A DNA stretch of 64,000 nucleotides, taken from assembly GCA_034620365.1 (NCBI GenBank), contig JAQGEQ010000281.1, positions 372,001-436,000 on the forward strand. The letters are read 5' to 3'. Shown piece after piece: positions 24,601-37,679 of this stretch (position 1 is its first letter; every line of letters starts with the position of its first letter). This stretch comes from Pegea sp. RAD2-039. Lineage: Eukaryota > Chordata > Thaliacea > Salpida > Salpidae. The notes under the pieces are model-generated. The model was given only the letters and a program-made list of their open reading frames with translations, was not told where the DNA came from and made no database searches. Both the position numbers and the translations under genes were made by a program.

Positions 24601-27600
24601 ATATTCAGATTTTATCACTTTTTCATCTTCTACAATTGTTTCATCTTCTTTATCTTCCTTATTATTTAAAGATGCAGAATCTTCAGTGAAAGCTGTCCAA
24701 TCACTTTCCTGTACTAAAGCTTCTTCTTCATTTGAATTCGTTGATTCAAAACTGGGAGTGATTTGATTAACAGATGTTTCACTCTCAACTAGGTTCTCAT
24801 TTTTAATTGTTTTTTCTAATAGATCATATGTATCAAAAGATTTTTCCATTTTTTCTGGATTTTCCGAGAGGTTCAATTGAGGAACTTCAACTGGTTTTTG
24901 AGGGGGATTAGTTTCTTTGCATTCAGATTCTATTACTTTTGAGTCATCTCCTACAGTTATTTCATCTTCTGTATCTTCCATAATATTCAAATCTGAATCC
25001 TCTTTATTAAAAGCTGTCGAATCACTTTCCTTTACTAAGGTGTCTTCTTCATTTGAATTCGTTGATTCAAAATTCGGAGTGATTTGATTAACAGATGTTT
25101 CGTTTTCGATTAGATTCTCATTTAGATTATCCTTCAAATCAAATTCCACTTCGTTTTGCAAAGAGTCACAAATGATCAGATTTCCATGACTTGACTCACT
25201 TTCAATTCTTTTATCTATTACATCTTTTGTTTCAATTGATTTTTTATTTGAATCTGAATTTTCCGAGATGGTCAATTGAGGAACAACAACTGGTCTTTGA
25301 GGGGAAGTAGTTTTCTTGTTCTTAGATTTTACCAGTCTTGATCGACGCCTTACAATTATTTTACCTTCTTTATTTTCTATTCTATCATTAGTAGTATTAC
25401 CTTTGGTCGAATCATTTTTATTTGATAAACTTTCCATACCATTGGAAATTGCTGATTCTCCAGTTGGGGTGATTTGATTAGCAATTGTTTCACTCTTCGT
25501 TATATTCTCAATATGATCATACAGATCTTGTTTCAAATCCATTTCTATTTTTTTTTGCAAAGAGTCACAGATGATCAAACCTCCAGGACTTGAATCACTA
25601 TCAATTCGTTTGGCTGTTACATCTTTCGTTTCACAGATTTTCTTTGGATCCGAACTTTTTGAAACTGGTATACAGACTGTTTTCAGGTAATCTTTTTCAG
25701 TCTTATTTCTAGCCTCGTCATTTGTATCATCTTCTGTAACTGGAAAAACCTCCTCAATCTCTTCTTCATCATCTTCAATTATCATAACAGTAGTCTGATC
25801 TCGTTGGGTTTTACTCCAATTATTTATTATGTCCACAATAGTACCAGGTTCACATTTCACCAGATCTTTATTTAAGCTACTACTGTTTTGTGCGTCCTTC
25901 TTTTTTTGCAAAGAGTCACAGATAATTAAGCTTCCAGGACTTGAATCACTATCAATTCTTTTGGCTGTTACATCTTTTTTTTCACAGCTTTTCTTTGAAT
26001 CTGAACTTTCTGAAACCGGTATACACACTGTTTTCAAGTAACTTTTATTTAAGTTACTACCGTTTTGTGCGTCCTTCTTAACTTGACTATATTGGGTTTT
26101 TTCTTCACTACTCTCTTGAATCCCTGTATTGGCTACATAGTTTGAAACATATTTAGCATATTGTTTAGACAAGCCAGATGTTGTTGGTTGCTCGTATTGG
26201 TTTCCAAAATAACTACTTTGGGCTAAATGTTGATATTGAGAGGTCTCACGTTTTTCTTCAGAAGAAAGTGTTCCAGATTCGTTTTCTTTTTCTTTTTCTA
26301 AGACTGAATTGTCTTTTAGTTGTCTATCTGTTGATCGATTATCGCTTATCGGAGGTTTATACCAACCACCCAAGTGATTATGTATGGCAGAAGAGCTTTG
26401 TTTTGTTTTGAGTCTGTCTGAATACTTGGATGGTGTTTTGGCATGTATAGTTTTTTTTTGCTCAGTAGTCCAGATTCTAGAGCTTTTTTTACCACAATCT
26501 TTTTTGAATGTTACTCTAGTGAGCTCCACTGGTATTAATTTAGGATTTCGTTGTCCATCTTTATTTTTCATAAGCCTAGGATCTTTCCCATGATTAATTA
26601 AAGTTGAGTTCCACTTAGCCAGTCTTAGTCCAGGTTTTCTATTATCTACAGTTTGTTCGATGTTCTTTTTATCATGTGTTTTGCATGCCACAGTTTGAGG
26701 TATTACATTTTTTTGATTAAGTTTACTTAAGAATGGTTGTTTCGAAACTTTTTCATTAGCGTTTGCTTCCACATGGGTTTTTGAAGAATGAATGCTTGTA
26801 TTTCTTCTTTCATCTCCTATTAATTCTTCGTTCTTGCGAGTAAATTTTATCAAAATTTTAGGATTTAAAGGTTTTTCTGAGTTTTCAAGAGAATAGGTTA
26901 TTTCATAGTCACTTTCATCATTTGTTTTACTACACTCAGGTATTCCTGATGTTGTTTGGGTGGAAGAAGGTTTTCCCGATTTCTGCTTATATTGTAAATT
27001 CCAGACTGGAATTGGCTTCTTCTGCAATGCCCTTAACGAAGATGTGCTTAAGGTCAATTGATTCTTGTCTGTTTTGTCACTATTAAATGAGTTTTCATGT
27101 GACAGGACTCCACAACTTTCTCCAATATGATTATATAGATGAAAATCAGGAGAATGATAAGTTTCATTCTTATTTCTTTGATTTTTATCTATTTCTAAAA
27201 AAGATGTTATCGCTGACTGTCTAGTTTTATCGGTCTGAGACATTAGTAAAGTACTCGTAGAAGCATGATCTGAAGTTGATAAAGAAGTTTTCTCATCAGA
27301 ATTGTGGGAAGAAAATTTTTCAAAGATGTTTTCTAACTTATTCAAACTTGTGTTCGGAGTTTTGTTCCCAAACTTCCGTGCACAATGGTTGGATGAGTTC
27401 TCGTTTGTTTTTGTACTATTTGATAGAAACAAAACCTCTTTGTTTATTAACTTTTTTTGTCGTTTTTGTACCAAAATTAGAGACTTGACTTCTTCTCTAA
27501 AGCTTTGTATAACCATGCGCTCATTGTGTATTGATGATCGCTCTTTTTTCATATAAAATGTAAATCCAATCTCTAATATCTAAATAGTAAGTTTATTTCA

Positions 27601-29905
27601 CCAAAATATAATAGTTTATATATAAAATACCTTCGAATCTTCAGGTTTTTTCCCAAATACCTCCTTCAGTGTCTTATCATTGTTAAGATATTCTTCATTG
27701 CACTCCAACACCACCTTTTGTTAAAACAAATTACTTTTAAACCTTTTTCCAAACCTATTTTTGTACTTCTTTAACATAATTACAAGTTAAGAAGATACAA
27801 AACATGAAGATCTAAATGTCAAAAAACTAGACTTAATTTATTCTGTGCAATTAAAAATAATTATAATATGTTTATATACTTAAACTTTCATTCGCTTAAC
27901 AAAGATTAGAAATGGTTTAAAAAATTGTGAGTAGTATCTATTTTAGTTAATTGAAATAAATTCGTTTGAATCTACATTATAAAAGTTCATAAAAGTAATA
28001 ATAAATAAAGTAATAATAATTACTTGAGTAGAGGTTTCCCGTCTATATACACTTTCTAGCTTGGTAAAAATAAGTTTTTCAACTGATCTTACTAAGCTAT
28101 TTTGGTTAATGATGATTTCAAACGGATCAATCACGGGAATAATCTTTACAAAATGATCATCCTCAAGTTCACTGAGGTAGCTACAACAAAAATTTTATTT
28201 TGATGAATTGAATTTCTTAAAAATAAATTAAAATCATACACAGCTATACAACAGATAAAAAATAACTGTTTGATTAAAAAAGTCAACACAAACAATTTAT
28301 AAACTAAAGTAACTTTATAATGACCTAGTTAAATGTTTCAGTTTCAAGGTATAAGCTCTGCTAGGATCTTCATTAAATTCTAAGGAGAAAAAATATTGTA
28401 AATTTCAGATAGAAAAAACCTTTGATAATCGTATTTTTTACCTCCTTGGCTTATGTGTGGATATATTTTTAATATATCTACAATCAGCTTTTCTAATTCT
28501 TTGTCTTCCAGAAATGGTTTGTCAGCATGCTTATATACTATATGATGGCAGGTGGGACATGATGAATCGGTTTGAAGATGGTCTTCAATACATTTCTTAC
28601 AAACTAAAACGAGATAAAAGTCAATATTTCTCCGTTAAAATTATTTAAAAAAGAGATTATTATATAAATAACCACTGAAAGAAACATCCTTACAATAGTG
28701 GAGACATGTTTTCAAAACCTTAACGTTGCACAGGAAGGATTTGCAGATATTACAACTGATAGTTTTTAGTATCAATTGATCAATAGACGTTGAGTTCTCC
28801 ATGTTTGTTCTCATTAGATGAGGACTGAATCCAGGCAAAATTCTGCAACATGTTGTTTATCAAAAAGAATATATTTGACATATTAATTTATAAGTTAAGC
28901 AATTTTATTGTTTCTTAATTTGTTTTGACTCATTTTCATAATAATACAACAAACATTGTGTACTAGATGGAAAAGTTATTAGAACTGTGATAAAAAATAT
29001 TTTCCATAGTAAATGCCCGATATAGTGGTTAATATTTTTTTTTTGCTATTTTTATAATATATTCTCGAAGATTTCTTATGAAATCATCAGCTTGAGGCTA
29101 CAGATAGCCATCAAAACTAGTCATGCTTGATATGCTTCGTCTTAATTTTGCTCAAATTATCGTGAAATTTGAATTTACCACTAAAACAAATCAAAATAAG
29201 GTTTGTAAAATAAAAAATGGATATTTAGAATTAAAAATAATATATTAAAAATTAGTTACTTTTTTGCTGATCTTCGGGTTGTCACCATTGTCTAAAATTT
29301 CCAAAACATCAAGTTTTTGGCAAGAATTTAATCTGTAAGAAGTCCTACGAAAAATCCTAAAAATCAAAAAGATTCGAATATTACTTCAAGTGTTACTTGA
29401 CATTATCTTATAGGTTAGATAGTTACAGATTCTACTTCTATTTTAAGCTTTTTCCTGATTTAAATAAGAAACTATAAAAATGTAAAACTTCTCAACGATG
29501 CTGATTAATTGTGAAGCACTGCAAAATGAAAAGTCAAAAAATGCAAACTTATTGTTTAAAAAACTAAGTCTTGAGTCGATTGTATGACTGACTTGCATAC
29601 AAGATAACTGAGGGAAAAATTTGCCAGAAAAAAATGTAATATCGATTAGTAATCTTTTTGACGAAAAATCTGCGATATTAATCAAGCATTAAATCTTGAA
29701 AAACATAATCGACTTTACATATAAGAGTAAACACTTTAAAGAATTAGATATTTTTTCAAACTAAAAAAGTAAAAAATATTAGGAAACTATCAATACAACT
29801 TTTACAGCATAAACTTCAACCTTTGAGCTTTCCTAAAAGTTTTCTAAAGCATTGATATTTGCAAAATTTTACATACTTATTAGATAACAAAAATCTTACT
29901 ATTTC
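21672..29905. repeat. Segmental duplication, copy 2 (main part)
   Basis: Matches 3907-9710 from the 3' flank, through the whole PCGF-like gene, into the 5' flank. Most of the length difference lies inside the last coding exon. 21672-22425 and 28843-29905 are the conserved gene flanks and contain no other gene that I can support. Confidence 0.85.
22426..28814 (-). CDS. PCGF/Psc-like RING-RAWUL protein, copy 2 (long)
   Basis: Same six-exon model as copy 1: 28694-28814, 28442-28603, 28325-28379, 28024-28180, 27631-27714 and 22426-27579, giving about 1910 residues. All eight RING ligands are kept (CNIC, CLHYFCKKC, CPTC). The RAWUL-like region is kept too, with scattered substitutions. The last exon is about 750 residues longer than in copy 1. 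It carries three copies of a unit ending LIICDSLQ where copy 1 has one. It also has an acidic VMIIEDDEEE motif and a run of VVDLF, DVIDIV and FIDLT motifs. These resemble SUMO-interacting motifs. Basic clusters and an Arg/Ser-rich tail end the protein. Both copies keep long open frames, so both are probably functional. A role in a PRC1-type ubiquitin ligase is inferred from the family; the tail's role is unknown. Confidence 0.8.
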
Positions 29906-32900
29906 TTATTAAACTTTTACTACCTAAGCTTTATTTTTACAAGTAATTCTTAATCTTAGAGCAATTATAATAACTCAATTTACATTTAGCCTCCAAAAAA
30001 ATTTTCGTCAAAAGTTTTATTAAGATTCAAATGATCGAACGAGTTATCACCATTAGAATTAATCATATCTAAAACATTTTTTTTCTCTGCTTATCTTTAG
30101 ATTAAATAAAATAAGTAACGATTACAGAAGAATAAAATTCAACAAGCTTCAACTTATTCATTGACAAGTCTGACAATAGAGAGGTGACAAAACCAAAACT
30201 TTAAAAATCATTTTTTGTAAGTTTAGTCTAAAAATATTCGGCAGCATCCCACAAATAATCAAGAAAAGGAATTTTTCCCCTCTTAAAATCAACTTCTTGA
30301 CTAAGGATAAAATAAACTTAACAATAACTCAATTGCAAAAATATAAAAATTTATCTATTTATTATATAATTATATAATATTATACTACATAAATATAAAT
30401 ACTTTCTAATTTTTTTTAGAATAATGGTATCAATATATTTACAATAAACATCATTGCATCTATTGAAAGCATTTAGTAAAAAATTTATATAAATATGATA
30501 TTATGTCATATTAACTTGGCCAATCTAAGCAGTAGAGTTTAAAAAAATAAAATTCTTTTCATTTACTGTATATATCGAAAGGCACTGTCTATACTAAAAA
30601 TATTTATCAATATTTACCTTTAAAAATATTCAACTCTAACCTAGTAATATTAATGTAAACAAGTTGGTAATGTAAGAAAGTTGGTGACTATTCATAACAA
30701 TAACCAAGCAGTATAAAAGATAAGAGCTTTCACTTTAAAGACTTGTTTTAAATTATAAAAAAAATTAGATAATTAAATTTAATTTAGACAAATAAACTTT
30801 TTTAATTGAACAAAACATTATACATGGTAAACTTACCTAAATTTATGGAATAAAGTATATAAAAAAATTTACAACAAAATATGAAAAAAATAGAAAATCA
30901 TTAATATGTAATAATAATATAATTTCATTGATATTATCAATATAGATTTAAGTGCAATTAATTAGTAAAGAATAATTAACCTTTCAATTAATTAATTTAA
31001 ATTTAAACTAAAATCAAAAAGAAACAAAAAAGAAATTGAAAAATTAATATTAATAATTATTAAAGAAAAATTAACATACAACCAATAATAAAATAATAAA
31101 AAATATGAACTAATATAAGTCAAACCATAAAAAGAAGCCTGGACTTTCTTCAAAATTATGCTGAAGCTTACTGAGGCGTGGAACTTTGATATATATAGAC
31201 TTTGATATAAGAAAATTGCCAAGTATTAAAAAAAAGAAACTATAAATAGTTTGTATACTCCTAATAGTATGATATAAATTAGATAGTTTTAATCAATAGG
31301 GCCATTTTAATGTGAGCAGTATTATATAAAAAAGCAAATAAAGTAAAAAACTTTGTTTTCTATTGTTTAATAAACTACTTTGTAGCAATTTAATGAACAT
31401 TTTTAACAGATACATCTCGATGGAAATAGATGGTAAATAAACTACTGAAAACTTTCATAGATATTTTAAAAGATGTAAATAAAACTAAGAACAACAAATC
31501 TGATATGAATACTACAAAGATGTTTGAAGTAGCATGATAGAGCGTTTTGTGTGGATTACAAGGAAAAAATTAATTATCACTAGCATTTCTAGTTAGCGAA
31601 AAACCATTTTTTTCTGTAAAGATAATATTTTCCCAACATTGGTATCTTTGAGAATTTCTGAGAGATAAAACCTACATACCTACTTCATTTTAATACTACT
31701 AATCTCGAAAGATCAAACAGATAGAAATAGAGGTAAGCCGAGCTTTAACACTGAACAAAAATCATTTTTTTGGTTTCACATGAATTTTGAAGGACAAGTT
31801 GAAAAGTTTCATGATTCATTTTTTTTTAATAAAAATAGAATCTTAAAGATTTGATTATTGAAAAATCTCAGAGACTAAATTCATGCAGTATATAAATTTT
31901 TTATAAAATTCTCATTTTTACTTTTCATAAAGAAATAAAACAATTTACAGAAAGTTGTTTCAATAACTAATAAAATTAGATGATAGACAATCAAGTAAGC
32001 CCTCTAAATATGCCTTCAAAAGGTTAATTGTGTTGACCTTTCTAGAAAGCTTTAATTAGTTATATACTGTTTCTATAAAATATTTTTTCACTTCTAAGAA
32101 TTGAAAATTTTACCGATAAATTTATAGAGTTTTAGAATATTTAGATTATTTGTTAGTTTTTATTAACAATAAAAATTAAAAACTAGTCAAACTTCTAGCA
32201 GGTTATTTTTCTACTAGCTACTATTTTAATTCTACCGTGTAACTACCATGTAATTGTAACTATCGTGACTAGTTTTTAACAGTGACTAACAAAAACTTGA
32301 AAATGGTATATCACTTCTTTCGATGATCCTTTTAAAAAGATTTTAGGCATATAATATTAATAATAATAATATATATAAAATTTAAATATAAGAGTTCAAT
32401 TAAGTTTCTACAAAACTATAAGTTGATTGGTATATTAACTTACAAACTTTAAAAAGTAAATTAATGGGTCTATTTTTGCCATAATTTATATAGAAATGTT
32501 CACTTAGATTATAAATTTAGAGATAATAAAAATTTTATAACACTTAAATGCATAAATGTAATGGGTAAATCTTCAATATTTACAAAATGCAAACCAACAT
32601 GAATATGTTTGAGAGATTTGTCCAGCTTTCGTAAAAAAATATTTCTTTGATGAAAATCGTTAATTTGCATACAAAATATCATTTTATTTACTAATAAACT
32701 CTAACATGTATTTAAACAATCAAATACAGCTGGATAAAGTCTCTTGGTAAATGACATAGAATATCTAATATCAGCAGAAATTTTATTCTAACTACAATTT
32801 ATTGCTTTGTTTTTTTTCTATTATGCTTGAATACGGCTTATATGTATTAAGTTACTGCATTAAATGTTTTCTGTGATATCAACCTATCATTATTATGAGA

Positions 32901-35329
32901 TGCCTGTACCTATGACATGGGTGTGAGATCACATCGATGATAAAGATTTTTCAGGTGTGGTATACAGTACTCCGAGCCACAAAGCAATACTAATTACTCA
33001 CTCACATGCTAGTTGCCAAAAACATTTAAATTTATAGTTAAAGTAAAAAGGGCAGTCCCAGATATTCTGATATTGATGTCTTCTGTTCTTCCATTTAAAT
33101 CTATTTCTGTGAAAACTGTAAAATTTCACATAAATATCGTCCAGATGGGAGTGCTTTTAAATCAATATAAAAAACTACTTAATGAATAAAGAAGCGAAAA
33201 TTAAAATCTAACCTATAAAACTCACTTTTGTAGTTATAACCAAAAATGTTGTCGTTACTAATTAAATACGTTAAGGAATTCACCTTAACTAAGCACAACT
33301 TATAGGCTGTCGACTCTAAAATTCCATAAACTATGAAATCACAGGCTGAAATTTATGTACAGAATTACTCTCACAATGTATGAATTTAGAATCTCAACCA
33401 GTTGATCAGAGTTTGTATTAAAGACTTAAGTAGTTTCATCTCTCATCACTTAAAATTGACTTATCACGTTAACTATTGTTGAGAATATTTGTTAACTTTA
33501 TACTCAACTCTTAAATACTATAACACCGGATGTTGTTAAAGCTCTACTCAGGATATGTTTATTTCAAATTAAAGTCTACCTCTTCTATATAGAAACCTTA
33601 AGAAAGTCTAAATCTTTTCAAGTATCATTTACTCAGGAAATATTTCTAGATCTGCTATACTCTTTTTTAAACAAATGATTTTTCTCAAATCTTATTTCCA
33701 AATCTTTGCAACATTGACGCCTTGTCTTTGCTGTGTAAACTTATTATGATTCTAACCCTAGAGATGTCTAAATATAAAGATATTTCATTTATCTTCAGAG
33801 GTTTATGGAACATGATTTACCTAATCACAAATTTTTACTGTAATTTTTATCGTAATAAAAATAATTAATTTTTTGGAAGAGTATACATTTTTTTCATCTT
33901 TAATAATTTTTGAATTGTGGAAATTTTGATAAATCTAATTAGACGTTAGAACCATAAAACTCCATTTGATAAAAAACTAGTTAAAACTGGTTGTGACTCA
34001 CCTCACCAGGACGGAAAATATTTACATTATGGTATAGCTTGCAAAGTATAACCTCTTTTATCTCTATCATACTAGTTGTGAGATACAGTTTCTACTTAAA
34101 AAACTAGGCTTGTTTTATATAAAACAAAGATTATACTTATAAATAAATCTTTGATTTTATTGCATTTTATTATTTCTAATATTATTACATTTACATAGAT
34201 ATACACAAGATGTTTTATGTACTTTTCTAAAATTTGGCTATGTAAATTATCATAAATTTTTTGAAATCAGAACAATGAGTTACAAAAAAAATTGTTATAA
34301 AAATAAATGTTATTTAATCAAGTGCTTATGATTTTTTAGTGGATTTATTCTGTTATCTATGTATTACTTATTAAAAAAATAAATTACATTATAGTGTTAT
34401 TAAAACTGAAGTTAGTGTTTTTTTTTATTATCATATATAAATATTTTAATAAAAATATATTTTGATATAAAATAATTAGGCTATAGCAGTATTTTTAATT
34501 ATATTGTCAAGCATAAAGTTTATTAATGTACACTTACTACGCTTGGTTTAAAGGAAAATGAATGACTAATATAATTAATACTTGATTAATATGTAATTAA
34601 TTTTAATAAATTACCTATTCTTAGGCTTGACTTGGTGGCCAGGCTATATTATATCCGAAAAGCAGTTTATTTTCAAATATTTTATGTATTTATTAAAATA
34701 AAACTTTTTCTATAACTAATAATTTTCATGTTTTTAAAACAAATTGTAATGTTAAGATTTATTTCTAAAAATCATGTTAAATATGATGTGGCATTATTTA
34801 AAATAATCTATATTTATACAGATAGAAATGTATTGGTGACAATTATAAAAGAAAATTGCATGTATATTGCATTACATTTGTAACTTTAGCAAATTAAATT
34901 TCAGGGTTTTGTAATTCTTATATATCTATCTGCATTTAAGCATAAAAAAATTATATAATTTACCATTTAAAAGGGCTCCAATTGAGATTTAGTTTAGTTA
35001 TCTTTTAGGTTAACTTTTTTACTATAATTTATTGTTTTATTATTTAGTGAGGTTTTTCTTTAACAAAATTGTTTTGTTTCTGTTTTCTATAACTTGTGTC
35101 AAGAAAGATTGATATTTTCTTCTTTAGTGATAAACAATTGATTTCTATGAAGTAATTTTTATCAGATTACTTAAATTATATAGGAATGTAAAAGTAATAA
35201 AAACAATTTATACTTAGAGTTTATTTATCCATTTAATATAAATCTTATAAATTTTATTATAGCTTTTGGTTACATTTTCTGAAATTCTGGAATACTTTTA
35301 TACAAAATTCTGTTATATATATTTTGCAG
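29906..35329. other. AT-rich gene desert
   Basis: No coding exon with convincing composition, no tRNA and no match to the other repeats could be found. The stretch about 32880-33760 is a little less AT-biased but contains no open frame worth reporting. The end, 35327-35329, is a 3' splice site (ATTTTGCAG) just upstream of the next gene. Confidence 0.4.
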
Positions 35330-35385
35330 GTTTAAAATTTTAGTTGTATAAATTTTACACAATAAAAATATAGATAAAACTACAA

Positions 35386-36750
35386 ATGATCGAACAAGAA
35401 GAGGATGAAGTATCTCTATCATTCTTGATAGAATATGCGGTAGATGTATTACGGTCCCACCTTAAAAAGAGCATAACCAACTTGGAAAAAAACTATGGTG
35501 ATAATGATGAAGTGTATAGAAAATGGATGGAGGATTTTACAACTGGTTTTCTGAACTGTTGTAACGAATCTTATTCGAAAACTCAAATTAAAACTGAAGA
35601 TAGTGATAAAGGTGATTTAGAAGGGAATGAGATATCTCAGGAAAGTAATGAAATCTTTCAAAGAGTAGATGAATTCCAAGCTCGTATCAACGAGATGGCG
35701 ATTGAACATGAAAAAAGAATAGAAGAGTTTAAAAAGTTAGTACTTGTGGAAAAAGCGCTGCGTGAAGAGCTTGGATGCATCCCAAGTAAAGAAAAAAGTA
35801 AAAAATGCTTTACAATGGACAGCATGCTGAAATTCTGCAAAAAGGTGAAGTATTTACAGTCGTTGAAAATGTCTCGACTAAAGGTAGTTGAAAAATTTAA
35901 ACCCAAAATTGCGGCACTTGTTATTGAAGGAGAAGTGAAGTTGGATAAGAACTCAGTTATTCACAAAGTGCTCACTTCAGATAAAGAGGCGATGAAGAGA
36001 AATCTTTGTAATATTTTGCCAATTGAATATTACAAATTAAAAGAATACTTATCAGATATAAGAAAACGTAAGACAGACCTATACATGGATATGAAACCTC
36101 TACGAAAATTTTTTAGTAACAATGAAACTGATTGTAGTGTTACCATAAAATCATTTGATGGTTATACAGAAAATGCTGTTGAAGAAATGAAAAAGTACTA
36201 TCGTTTTCTATTGGATAGAAAAAAAAAGTTTGAGAAGGAAATTAATTGCTGCAAGAATGACATAAATTCTTATCGAAAAATTTGCTTTAAAGAGGAAAAA
36301 ATATTTCCTGCTCCTGAAAACTACAAGGATCTTGATAATTATAAAAAAGAATTGAAAGAGTTAAGAGATCTTTTTAGTTGTCATGAGACTTTGTTTCTCA
36401 AGACCAACTTACTGATCGAATCTTTTAAGGATTTGGAAGGAACTGTTCAGATGAAGTCACATCATTGGCAATCAGAAAAGGAGATATCTAAGAAAACAAT
36501 TTACATCAGTGACTTATATGAAGAGATTTTAGAATTGAGTAAGATTTATGAATTAAAATCATCTGAATGTTTTTCGATCAAAGGTGTGCCTTTTGATTGC
36601 TTTTTTAAGCAGCAATGGAAGGAAATGGAACTTGAAAAACTTTCACAGCCTATACTGATGTCGATGTATCAGTCTCTTAAACGAAAACTTGATGATATTA
36701 CTGAAGTATCTGTAAAGAAAAGAATCTTGGAAGGATCATTCATAGAGTGA
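35386..36750 (+). CDS. PRC1/Ase1/MAP65-like microtubule bundler, copy 1
   Basis: 454 residues in one coding exon. The pattern follows animal PRC1 from end to end of the rod. An N-terminal helical region is followed by EKALREELGCIPS (compare the 'LCE' motif of PRC1), SLKMSRLKVVEKFKPKI, and the ILPIEYYKLKEYLSDI segment. Next comes a spectrin-like part (YRKICFKEEKIFPAPENY, then KELKELRDLFSCHETLFLK), closing with SIKGVPFDCFFKQQW. Such proteins crosslink antiparallel microtubules in the spindle midzone. The long basic tail of PRC1 is missing; only about 35 residues follow, ending in a short Lys/Arg-rich stretch. The ATG at 35386 follows a 3' splice site by 56 bp, so a 5' UTR intron is likely. It is the most diverged of the three paralogues here. 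Confidence 0.75.
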   Translation: MIEQEEDEVSLSFLIEYAVDVLRSHLKKSITNLEKNYGDNDEVYRKWMEDFTTGFLNCCNESYSKTQIKTEDSDKGDLEGNEISQESNEIFQRVDEFQARINEMAIEHEKRIEEFKKLVLVEKALREELGCIPSKEKSKKCFTMDSMLKFCKKVKYLQSLKMSRLKVVEKFKPKIAALVIEGEVKLDKNSVIHKVLTSDKEAMKRNLCNILPIEYYKLKEYLSDIRKRKTDLYMDMKPLRKFFSNNETDCSVTIKSFDGYTENAVEEMKKYYRFLLDRKKKFEKEINCCKNDINSYRKICFKEEKIFPAPENYKDLDNYKKELKELRDLFSCHETLFLKTNLLIESFKDLEGTVQMKSHHWQSEKEISKKTIYISDLYEEILELSKIYELKSSECFSIKGVPFDCFFKQQWKEMELEKLSQPILMSMYQSLKRKLDDITEVSVKKRILEGSFIE

Positions 36751-37402
36751 ATTAAATGAAATCTGCGAAGAAAATGGCTCTAATAATGTTGTATAAACTA
36801 TCTGCAAATATTTGCCAGACATCTTAACTACTATAGCAATATGTCTTTAATTTAGGATGTTATGACTTACCACTTTATTTTATAATAACTTCACATTTTT
36901 TTTATAATAACTAGTTGTACTTTATTTCTATGTTTCATCAGTTTCTTTGTAAGAAAAGTTAATAATAACTTACAACTATAAAACTTTATATAGAATACAT
37001 ATTATATAAAAGCTGACAACTTCTTAAAAACTATATACATTTCTAAGAAGTTTTATTAACAAAACTCTTAAATTTTCCCATATTATATTTGCAGAGATAA
37101 AATTATGATTGATGTTTTTATTAAAAACGTCTAAGCTATACTGATGGAATTCTATATGAAACACCATTAACTTTAGATGAACAGGAAAACTAAACGAAAT
37201 TGGACTTTATTGATAAATACAGAGATGATTCTGCTTATAATTAACTTTCGGACCACAAGAATACTTTGGAACAGCTCTTCATAAACACTCTTTATGAGGA
37301 GTGCAAACGTGTGATAAAAGTGCTTTCAACGATAACGCTGCAAATTAAGAAAATACCTGGCACAAACAAAAGAAGATTTACAACAAAGGAGCAGGAAACA
37401 AA
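36751..37402. other. Intergenic, nothing recognised
   Basis: 3' flank of the first PRC1-like gene and leader of the tRNA gene. AT-rich, with no conserved block found. Confidence 0.4.

Positions 37403-37476
<74 letters not shown>
37403..37476 (+). tRNA. tRNA-Asn (GUU)
   Basis: A 74-nt cloverleaf. The acceptor stem GTCTCCG pairs with CGGGGAC with one G-T-type pair. The D-loop region holds the A box TGGCGCAATCGG. The anticodon stem TTCGG/CCGAA encloses the loop CTGTTAA, so the anticodon is GTT. The T arm carries GGTTCAAGCC. Discriminator is G and there is no intron. The sequence agrees closely with nuclear animal tRNA-Asn. Confidence 0.97.
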
Positions 37477-37477
<1 letters not shown>

Positions 37478-37483
37478 ATCGTT

Positions 37484-37679
37484 GTCCTGCTTGGTGGCGA
37501 AGCGGTTACTACACCTAGCTATAAGGTACATCTAGCTAGGAAGTACCGGGTTCGACCCCAGGTGGAGACATATAAAACTCCTGAGAAAAACCATAAAAAA
37601 CTCTTGAGAATGTGTGTTAGTGAGATGTGCTCTCTTTAGGCACCCTCCTTCGCATTTATATATATATAAAAAAAAAAGT
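37484..37679 (+). mobile_element. SINE with tRNA-like head
   Basis: A tRNA-like head has an A-box-like TGGCGAAGCGG (about 37495), a long palindromic arm CCTAGCTA...TAGCTAGG, and a near-perfect B box GGGTTCGACCCC (37548-37559). A body follows with ATGTGCTCTCTTTAGGCACC and an A/T tail. The body's last 75 bases match the SINE-like elements at 20578 and 62370. The element begins only 7 bp after the tRNA-Asn gene. It is presumably transcribed by RNA polymerase III and mobilised by a LINE, as is known for SINEs. Confidence 0.7.

Noticed and set aside
30992..31222. Minus-strand 76-codon frame in the gene desert
   Set aside because: Composition is that of random AT-rich sequence; no splice context or repeat support.
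37292..37535. Open frames on both strands across the tRNA-Asn gene
   Set aside because: They arise from the structured tRNA and the SINE head.
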